Origin: a virus
Length of the DNA: 31,466 nt
IMG/VR virus record: IMGVR_UViG_3300046519_000298
Coordinates: 1 to 31,466 of that record
Strand: one strand, 5' to 3'
This document shows, one piece after another, positions 13,760 through 19,704 of this stretch; the first letter of the stretch is position 1; the number at the start of each line of letters is the position of its first letter. The notes beneath the pieces were generated by a model, which made no database searches, was not told the DNA's origin, and worked only from the letters and a program-made list of their open reading frames with translations. A program made the translations under genes and the position numbers.

Positions 13760-14238
13760 TCATTCCACCCGGTTGATCCGGTTCCAGCGTTCGACGGCGA
13801 GCGTCGACCACATCACAAGTTCCTCGATCTCCATCACCAGCATGTCTGACAGCGGCCAGTGGAAGATGAGGGCGATATTGGCGATCAGTTCCTCGATCAG
13901 CCCCCGAGCGCCTTCGCGATCGCTTCCTTCATCGACGGGGGCATGAAAAAACCCTTCACGGCACCCGCGATCTCCAGCAGGTCCTCGGTTTCGAGGCCGG
14001 CCACATCCTGTTGCGTGAGGGTGGGCTGGGTGATGCGTGGCAGGAGCACGAAGAGGGTGTTCACGTCGGTCGCGAAAAGGTCCTCGACCTTGAGTGAGCG
14101 CAGTTCGCCGGCCTTGGGCTTGCGCAAGCTGATCTGCGAGATCGTGCTTTCGCCGCGCTGGATGGGCGTCGTGAGGGCGATGGTTACGGTCTGCGGCTGC
14201 GAGGGGGTGGGGGCGGGGTCGGCGTCTGCATCGGCCAT
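13760..14238 (-). CDS. E': Tail assembly chaperone E+E' made by -1 frameshift
   Basis: The E reading frame joins E' by slipping back one base at T-TTT-TTC (13951-13945). The predicted fusion is 98 + 61 = 159 aa (P2 E+E' is 142). The E' part ends 'MLVMEIEELVMWSTLAVERW', the GpE-family C-terminal signature ('...W...'), and stops at 13762-13760, two to four bases before the tape measure start. In P2 and relatives the short and extended chaperones assist folding of the tape measure; the same arrangement directly upstream of T fits. An independent E' start is not needed. Confidence 0.75.
13897..14238 (-). CDS. E: Tail assembly protein gpE
   Basis: A 113-aa product of the unshifted frame: acidic, Pro-rich N-terminus, then 'ISLRKPKAGELRSLKVEDLF', 'VLLPRITQPTLTQQDVAGLE' and 'AGAVKGFFMPPS'. 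This is the P2 gpE / tail assembly chaperone pattern. ATG 14238. Lies between tail tube FII and the tape measure, as in P2. Confidence 0.85.
   Translation of the reverse strand: MADADADPAPTPSQPQTVTIALTTPIQRGESTISQISLRKPKAGELRSLKVEDLFATDVNTLFVLLPRITQPTLTQQDVAGLETEDLLEIAGAVKGFFMPPSMKEAIAKALGG
13945..13951 (-). promoter_or_regulatory. -1 frameshift slippery heptamer
   Basis: T TTT TTC in the gpE frame (codons 97-98 read TTT TTC). It satisfies the X-XXY-YYZ rule and corresponds to the T-TTT-TTG site of P2 gene E. After slippage the frame continues open to the E' stop. Confidence 0.75.
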
Positions 14239-14273
14239 GGCGGGCCTCCTGTTTCAGCGGCGGGCGAGGAAAG

Positions 14274-14313
14274 CCCCCTTCCGGCGCGCCCGCCAGAATT
14301 CGCCGGAAGGGGG
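14274..14313 (-). terminator. 13-bp perfect hairpin between FII and E (candidate attenuator)
   Basis: CCCCCTTCCGGCG (14274-14286) pairs with CGCCGGAAGGGGG (14301-14313), with a 14-nt loop. It is located just after the FII stop on the transcribed (minus) strand and is followed there by the short run CTTTCC, so a partial terminator is plausible. It would lower E, T, U and D relative to the abundant tube protein. Confidence 0.55.
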
Positions 14314-14355
14314 TGAGCGGGCCGCCGATTGGAAGGAGGCGACCCGGCAACGGGA

Positions 14356-14862
14356 TCAGGAAAGGCCTTCACGGATCTCGGCGCGACGATCGACGCCGAA
14401 GACGACGAAGATGCCGGCGATCATGTCGATTTCGAGGATCACCATGTTGTCGAGCGTGAGCTTGTAGTAGCTGCACGCCATCTTGTAGGTGGTCTCGGTA
14501 TCGTCGCCCGGCTTTTGCGTGCCGAAGTCCACCTCGCTGTAGCGGCCACGCGCGACGACTTCGGCGAAGTTCACCGATCCGGTGCCGTCGTTCTGATAGG
14601 CACCTGCGAAGCGCAGCTGTGCCGCGTCGGCCGCAGTAGCACCGAACTGGGCAAGCGGTGACAGCAGGAGGCCACCGGCCTTGAATTCGAACTCGATCTT
14701 TTCGAGGCCCTGGTCGATCGGGACCGGGCCCAGCATGCCGCCGCCGCGCCAATCTTCCATCTTGAGGGCGAGCTTGGGAATGGTGACTTCGGCCACCTCG
14801 CCCTTCCAGCTTTCGCCGTCGCCATAGAGGTTCTGATCCTTCAGCTTCGAGGGGAAGCCCAT
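14356..14862 (-). CDS. FII: Major tail tube protein FII
   Basis: A 168-aa contractile-tail tube subunit. Seen: 'EVTIPKLALKMEDWRGGGML', 'IEFEFKAGG' and 'TTYKMACSYYKLTLDNMVIL', all typical of P2 FII (172 aa). A good SD, GGAGA, lies upstream of ATG 14862. It follows the sheath gene and precedes E, as in P2. Confidence 0.92.
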   Translation of the reverse strand: MGFPSKLKDQNLYGDGESWKGEVAEVTIPKLALKMEDWRGGGMLGPVPIDQGLEKIEFEFKAGGLLLSPLAQFGATAADAAQLRFAGAYQNDGTGSVNFAEVVARGRYSEVDFGTQKPGDDTETTYKMACSYYKLTLDNMVILEIDMIAGIFVVFGVDRRAEIREGLS

Positions 14863-14903
14863 TTTCGTTCTCCTATGTCTGGCCGTGTTCGAGGGTGACG
14901 CGA

Positions 14904-16049
14904 TCAGGCGGCCAGCGCGGCGGCGAGGTCGGCGTAGTATTTGTCGGTGATGCGCTGGTTGAGCGTGAGGCCTTCCAGCGGCGCGGCGGGGGTGAAATCG
15001 TAATCAATCACCAGCTTGCCGGCGGCGAGATCGGTGGAGGAATTGAGGGAGGCGTCGAACCAGGCGGTGGCACCGATGATGCGGCCTTGCGTCACCAAGC
15101 TGCGGAACCGCGCGTTGATGCTTTCGAGCACGTCCTTGATCAGCGCCTTCGTCAGCGGCTTGTCGACGGCCCAGATGAGCCCCTGTGCAATCTCGTCCTG
15201 CAGAATTTGCGAGGTCCGCACCGCCGGCTCGAAAGCGTAGAGCGGTTCGTCCGAGCAGGTGCGGTTGCCCCAGTAGACGAAGCCGCCGGACGGCGAGCGG
15301 ATCAACGTCACGATGTCCGCGTCGTTCAGCGCGGCCACATCAGTCGTCTCGTCCTGAATGTCGAAGAACAGGTCCTCCGAAATTCCGGTCACGCCGTTGA
15401 CCGCGACGTTGCTGAGCGATTTGTGCCAGCCCTGCGTCTCGTCGATGTAGGCGCGCAGGCCGAGGGCGCGGGCCACGGCATCACCCGCGAATGCGTTCGA
15501 CCAGTTCGGCCAGATCAGGGACAACTCTCGCGCAGAGAAGTTCTCGCGGTAGGTAGTAACTTCGGCGATGGTCTCGCCGTCGCCCGCCGCAAAGACGCGG
15601 GCGCGCAGCTTCTGCGCCACGGTGGCGAGAACGGTGGTGACTGCCTCGGTATCGAGCCCCGGCGCGCCGATGTTGCGCGGACGGTATGCGGTCTGCGCCT
15701 CGGCCGCGAGCAGGGCGTAGATACCCGAATAGTTCGCCGCGCTGCCGATCACGGCCTCGTCCTGATCCTCTGCATCGATCGGGACACGCACGACGATGAC
15801 GACTGGGCTCACCTGATCGTAGATCGCCTCAAGGGAGGGCAGCAGCGTTCCGCCGGTGCCTGCCTGGCCGATGGCCTTGCGCACATCGGTGACCAGAACG
15901 GGCGTGTTTAGCGGAAAAGCGACGTCGAGGGCGGTGGCGGCTGCACCTACGGGGGCCGAGGCCGTGGCGATCAAGCCGATCACGCCCGAAGCGAGGCTGG
16001 CAATGGTGCGGGTGCCGGTGAGAAGGATGTTCGTCTTGATGCCGTGCAT
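14904..16049 (-). CDS. FI: Tail sheath protein FI
   Basis: A 381-aa contractile sheath protein (P2 FI, 396 aa). Seen: 'ASAPVGAAATALDVAFPLN' near the start, 'DQVSPVVIVVRVP', 'GFVYWGNRTCSDEPLYAF', and a C-terminal 'GKLVIDYDFTPAAPLEGLTL' region that forms the sheath handshake. ATG 16049 with GGAG upstream is chosen; the longer open frame overlaps gpW. Standard tail order FI-FII. Confidence 0.93.
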   Translation of the reverse strand: MHGIKTNILLTGTRTIASLASGVIGLIATASAPVGAAATALDVAFPLNTPVLVTDVRKAIGQAGTGGTLLPSLEAIYDQVSPVVIVVRVPIDAEDQDEAVIGSAANYSGIYALLAAEAQTAYRPRNIGAPGLDTEAVTTVLATVAQKLRARVFAAGDGETIAEVTTYRENFSARELSLIWPNWSNAFAGDAVARALGLRAYIDETQGWHKSLSNVAVNGVTGISEDLFFDIQDETTDVAALNDADIVTLIRSPSGGFVYWGNRTCSDEPLYAFEPAVRTSQILQDEIAQGLIWAVDKPLTKALIKDVLESINARFRSLVTQGRIIGATAWFDASLNSSTDLAAGKLVIDYDFTPAAPLEGLTLNQRITDKYYADLAAALAA

Positions 16050-16060
16050 GGTGGCGGCTC

Positions 16061-16417
16061 CTATCGGGAAAGGGGGATGGTCAGGCGGGTAAGGGCGTTG
16101 CCGGCGACGTCGGTGCGGTTGCCGGTGACGTTGAGGACGGCCTGCCCGCTGGTGAAGTCGCCCTCGAACGTCACCTGAGTGACGGCAATGCGCGGCTCCC
16201 ACTTCGCCAATGCGATCGTGACGGCCATGGCGCCGAGCAGGAGGGTTGCGCGGTTCAGCGGCCGGTCGATCAGTTCGAACAGGTAGCAGCCGTATTCGCG
16301 CAGCATCACGCGGCTTCCGATCGGGGTCGTAACGATGTCGCCGATGGACTGCACCAGGTGCTCGTCACCCGACAGCGCTTTACCCGTGGTGGCGCTCATG
16401 CCGGTCAGGGACGTCAT
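16061..16417 (-). CDS. W: Baseplate wedge protein W (GPW/gp25 family)
   Basis: A 118-aa baseplate protein with 'LTGMSATTGKALSGDEHLVQ', 'DIVTTPIGSRVMLREYG' and 'FELIDRPLNRATLL', the classic gpW/gp25 pattern. ATG 16417 overlaps the stop of a 16-codon ORF (ATGA). In P2, W is followed by J; here it is followed by FI in the same direction. Confidence 0.9.
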   Translation of the reverse strand: MTSLTGMSATTGKALSGDEHLVQSIGDIVTTPIGSRVMLREYGCYLFELIDRPLNRATLLLGAMAVTIALAKWEPRIAVTQVTFEGDFTSGQAVLNVTGNRTDVAGNALTRLTIPLSR

Positions 16418-16464
16418 GGAAGCCACCGCCCGAGGTCCGGGGGCAGGGAGGTGAGGGCGATCAT
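16414..16464 (-). CDS. Mini-ORF, 16 codons, between V and W
   Basis: ATG 16464 overlaps the gpV stop (ATGA) and its TGA overlaps the gpW start (ATGA), so it bridges the gap exactly. The peptide is MIALTSLPPDLGRWLP. It may act purely as a ribosome relay coupling W to V translation. Confidence 0.4.
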   Translation of the reverse strand: MIALTSLPPDLGRWLP

Positions 16465-16994
16465 ACCGGCGCGCCGGACTGCGCAGCACCGGCCTGCACG
16501 CCGCTGTGCTTGTGGCTTTTCAGGCTGATGCTGCCGGCGAGCACATCATCGCTCGCGGTCAGCTTGCCCGTCACCGTCACGTCGCCGACGATGTCGACGG
16601 TGTCGGAAGCGAGCACGGTGGACCCGCCTGAGGGTAGCTGGATCAACAGTTCGGACGCGGCGGGGTCGTAGGAGATAACCGCACCGTCCGAAAAGCGGAT
16701 CAGGGCGACCGCTTCGTCTATCGGCGCGGGGTTCTGGTCCGAGACTACGCCGCCCGCGACGATGCCCGCGCCGATCTCGCCGCCGGGGCAGAACAGGACA
16801 ACCTGTTCGCCGATGCTGGGTGGGAGCCAGACGCGGGTTTCGCCCATGCGGGGGGCGAGCCACGGCAGGGCGGGGGACTCCACGTCATCATCGAGCAGCA
16901 CGGTGCAGCGCGCGGCTCCAAGGTCGACAGAGGCGACGGTGGCGTAACGCAGCAGTGCATCGGGATCGGTGGGGGCGTCTTCGGGCGTTCTCAT
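16461..16994 (-). CDS. V: Baseplate assembly/spike protein V
   Basis: A 177-aa gpV central spike. The N-terminal OB-like domain ('VASVDLGAARCTVLLDDD', 'LPWLAPRMGETRVWLPPSIG', 'EQVVLFCPGGEI') precedes a repetitive beta-helix and the tip 'SLKSHKHSGVQAG' with an HxH iron-binding-type pattern seen in P2-type spikes. ATG 16994 has TAGGGG just upstream. First gene of the leftward late operon. Confidence 0.9.
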   Translation of the reverse strand: MRTPEDAPTDPDALLRYATVASVDLGAARCTVLLDDDVESPALPWLAPRMGETRVWLPPSIGEQVVLFCPGGEIGAGIVAGGVVSDQNPAPIDEAVALIRFSDGAVISYDPAASELLIQLPSGGSTVLASDTVDIVGDVTVTGKLTASDDVLAGSISLKSHKHSGVQAGAAQSGAPV

Positions 16995-17037
16995 GCCCCT
17001 ACAATGGCGGCGGGAAAAAACCGCGCCACAGTGCGGG

Positions 17038-17061
17038 GTTGTGAGCCCCGTCGGCTACAAC
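17038..17061. promoter_or_regulatory. Candidate Ogr binding dyad between V and J
   Basis: GTTGT-(14 bp)-ACAAC, with near-perfect inner extension (GTTGTgAGCC/GGCTACAAC). It sits midway between the divergent genes V and J: 43 bp before V and 44 bp before J. An identical arrangement occurs at 30387-30410. P2 Ogr sites are TGT-N12-ACA; here the spacer is 14. Confidence 0.65.
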
Positions 17062-17105
17062 GCGCACGGGTAGCAGAGAGGCCCCAGCCTGCCGATAGCT
17101 GGGAC

Positions 17106-17999
17106 ATGGTTGGTTCGATCGCCTCATCCCCCGCCGTCGATCTTTCGACGCTCCCCGCGCCGGTACTTGTGCCGCAGCCCAGCTACGCGGCGCGCAAAGC
17201 CGCGAAACTGGCAAAACTGATGGAACTGCATGCCGAATTTACCGCGCTGGTCGAAAGCGATCCGGCGGTGAAAGTGATCGAGGCGGACGCCTATGACGAA
17301 GTGACGCTGGCGCGGGCGTTCAACGATGCCGCAGTCGGCATGCTGCTGGCTTTCGCCGAGGGGACGAACCTCGACCAGATCGGGGCGCTCCTCGACGTAC
17401 CCCGCCTTGTTGTAGCCGCCGCGACCGAGACGACAGAAGCGGTCATGGAAGGCGATGTCGCCTACAAGCAGCGCATTCAGCTTGCGCCGCACGCTTTCTC
17501 CGTTGCCGGGCCGGAACTGGCCTACGTGTTCCATGCTCGCTCGGCACACGGCGATGTCGAGGATGCCACCGCCGTATCGCCGTCGCCCGGCGAAGTAGTG
17601 GTGACGGTGCTTTCGTCCAGCGGCACCGGAGTACCCACGGCCGAGGTACTGGCAGCGGTCAACACGACCTTACAGGGGCCCGTGCGGCCGCTAACCGACC
17701 ATGTCACCGTACAGGCAGCCGGGTTGGTGGACTTCACTGTCGAAGCGCGCCTCTACGTGTTCGCCGGCCCCGACCAAGGCCTGATCCTTGCCACCGCGCA
17801 GGCTGCGCTTGCCGCGCATCTTGCCGATGTGCGCAAGCTGGGTCGAGACGTCGCCCGCTCGGCCATCGTCGCCGCGCTCCACGTCGGCAACGTCCAACGT
17901 GTGGAGCTGCTGCAGCCGGCGGCCGACGTGACGATCGACTGGAGCCAGGTCGGCAACGCCACGGCCACGTCGGTCACGATCGCGGGGACCGAGCTGTGA
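17106..17999 (+). CDS. J: Baseplate assembly protein J
   Basis: A 297-aa P2 gpJ baseplate wedge protein. 'TEAVMEGDVAYKQRIQLAPH' followed by 'SVAGPELAYVFHARSAH' is the gpJ/gp47 core, and 'GEVVVTVLSSSGTGVPTAEV' continues it. ATG 17106 is preferred over upstream frame starts because family members start near here and because the Ogr dyad lies 44 bp upstream. Its stop overlaps the gpI start (GTGA). Heads the rightward late operon. Confidence 0.9.
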   Translation: MVGSIASSPAVDLSTLPAPVLVPQPSYAARKAAKLAKLMELHAEFTALVESDPAVKVIEADAYDEVTLARAFNDAAVGMLLAFAEGTNLDQIGALLDVPRLVVAAATETTEAVMEGDVAYKQRIQLAPHAFSVAGPELAYVFHARSAHGDVEDATAVSPSPGEVVVTVLSSSGTGVPTAEVLAAVNTTLQGPVRPLTDHVTVQAAGLVDFTVEARLYVFAGPDQGLILATAQAALAAHLADVRKLGRDVARSAIVAALHVGNVQRVELLQPAADVTIDWSQVGNATATSVTIAGTEL

Positions 18000-18625
18000 G
18001 CCTGCTGCCCCCCAACGCCACCGCCGCCGAACGCGCGCTGGAGGACGCCATGCTGGCGCGCATCGACCTTTCCGTAGTGGGGACGCTGTGGAACCCGTCC
18101 ACGTGCCCGGCCGAGGTTCTGCCCTTCCTCGCCTGGGGCCTCGCGATCAGCCATTGGGACACCAGCTGGTCCGAGGCGCAGAAGCGCGCCGAGGTCGCGG
18201 AAGCGATCCCGTTCCACAAGATCAAGGGCACCCGCGCCGCCGTCGAGCAGGTGCTTGCCCGCTTCCACCCGCTGCTCACGCTGGTCGAGTGGTGGCAGGC
18301 CAACCCGCCCCGCGCGCCGCACACGTTCGAGGTGCGCGCGGCGACGCTCGACATCGGCGCCGACTTCCTGACCGCCGAGACGGCCGAGGCGATCATTCGC
18401 GACGTCGCCGCCGCCAAGCCGCTGCGCTCGCACTTCGACTTCGTCCAGACGCTCGATGCACAGGCCGCGCTTTACATGGCGGCCGGCGGCCTCGTCGGCT
18501 CGATGTTCCGCGACGATTTCAAGACCTCGATCGACACGAGCCGCGACTGGAGCGCCGTCTTCCAGACCGAGGACGGCGAACCGATCCTGACCGAAGACGG
18601 CCTCGACTATCTGGAGACGAACTGA
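17996..18625 (+). CDS. I: Tail protein I
   Basis: A 209-aa gpI baseplate protein: 'LLPPNATAAERALEDAM', 'LWNPSTCPAEVLPFLAWGLA' and 'EAIPFHKIKGTRAAVEQVLA' are characteristic. GTG 17996 overlaps the gpJ stop. P2 gpI is 176 aa. Confidence 0.9.
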   Translation: MSLLPPNATAAERALEDAMLARIDLSVVGTLWNPSTCPAEVLPFLAWGLAISHWDTSWSEAQKRAEVAEAIPFHKIKGTRAAVEQVLARFHPLLTLVEWWQANPPRAPHTFEVRAATLDIGADFLTAETAEAIIRDVAAAKPLRSHFDFVQTLDAQAALYMAAGGLVGSMFRDDFKTSIDTSRDWSAVFQTEDGEPILTEDGLDYLETN

Positions 18626-18626
18626 G

Positions 18627-19694
18627 ATGGCCGCGCTTGCCCTCAAGCTGACCGACGCGGGCCTCGCCGCCGTGCAGGGTGCCTCAGGTTCCGACCCGGT
18701 CGTGATCTCGGCGCTCGGGCTGACAGTTACCCCGTTCGCCTATGCGCCGACGCTCACCGCGCTGCCCGGTGAGTTCAAGCGCATCGCGGTCGAATCGGGC
18801 ACAGCGGCGGCGGCGAACATTACCCACCTGACCGCCTACGACACTTCCGCCGATGTGTGGTCGATCACCGGCTTCGGCCTGTTCATGGACGATGGCGTGC
18901 TGTTCGCCGTCTATACCGGCGACGCGGTGGTCATGAACAAGGCGGGTCTGGCCTTTGGCATGATCGCGCTCGACATCGCCTTCGAGGCGGACCTCGCTGG
19001 CAACATCTCCTACGGCAACGCGGTGTTTACGTGGCCGCCGGCCACCGAGGGGATGCGCGGCGTTGCGCGCCTGGCGACGCAGGCTCGCGTGAGCGCGGCC
19101 GCTGATGGCGAAGACGATGCCGAGACCATCGTCACCCCCAAGACGCTGCGCAGCCGTCTGACGGGCCTGCTGACAGCGGTGAACGCTGCGATCGGCGCGC
19201 TGGGCGAAAGCCTGACCGCCGCGCTCGATGGCGAGGCGACCATTCGCGCCAATGCGGACGCCGCGCTGCACGACGACGTCGCCACCCGCCTCCCGGCCGC
19301 CAGCTACACCGCCGAGGACGTCCGCGCGAAGCTGGTGACGGTCGACGGCGACGGCTCGGCCATCGATGCCGACATGCTCGATGGTCACCACGGCGCGGAA
19401 TACGAGCGCATCGTCGAGGAAAGCCTCGTCGCGAACAACGGCTACACCGTCTACGCCAGCGGCAAGAAGGAATGCTGGGGCAGCGTCACGATCGCCGCTG
19501 GTGTCGCCGTTGTCGTTCCCCTGCCGAAGGCGCACGACAGCTGGTTCATCGTCTCGCTGGGCTCAGGCCTTCGCTCGACCTCCGACGCTCAGAACAACAC
19601 CGCCGTGCAGGCGTGGAACGGCGTCGAAAGCTTCACCCTGCGCAATTGGGAAAACGTCGCCGTGCGCGTCGACTGGTCCACCAAGGGCGTCTGA
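18627..19694 (+). CDS. H: Tail fiber protein H
   Basis: A 355-aa tail fiber. The N-terminus ('ALALKLTDAGLAAVQ') is the P2 gpH baseplate-attachment domain; the middle ('VRLATQARVSAAADGEDDAE'-like, 'TPKTLRSRL') is the linker typical of fibers; the C-terminal ~90 residues ('GYTVYASGKKECWGSVTI' onwards) form a receptor-binding beta domain. It is shorter than P2 H (669 aa). A separate tail spike follows directly, so host recognition may be shared. Confidence 0.85.
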   Translation: MAALALKLTDAGLAAVQGASGSDPVVISALGLTVTPFAYAPTLTALPGEFKRIAVESGTAAAANITHLTAYDTSADVWSITGFGLFMDDGVLFAVYTGDAVVMNKAGLAFGMIALDIAFEADLAGNISYGNAVFTWPPATEGMRGVARLATQARVSAAADGEDDAETIVTPKTLRSRLTGLLTAVNAAIGALGESLTAALDGEATIRANADAALHDDVATRLPAASYTAEDVRAKLVTVDGDGSAIDADMLDGHHGAEYERIVEESLVANNGYTVYASGKKECWGSVTIAAGVAVVVPLPKAHDSWFIVSLGSGLRSTSDAQNNTAVQAWNGVESFTLRNWENVAVRVDWSTKGV

Positions 19695-19704
19695 GGAACC
19701 CATC

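Noticed and set aside
14895-15911. 338-aa plus ORF opposite tail sheath FI
   Set aside because: Antisense shadow of a conserved sheath gene; low-complexity GGG/VERV-type composition.
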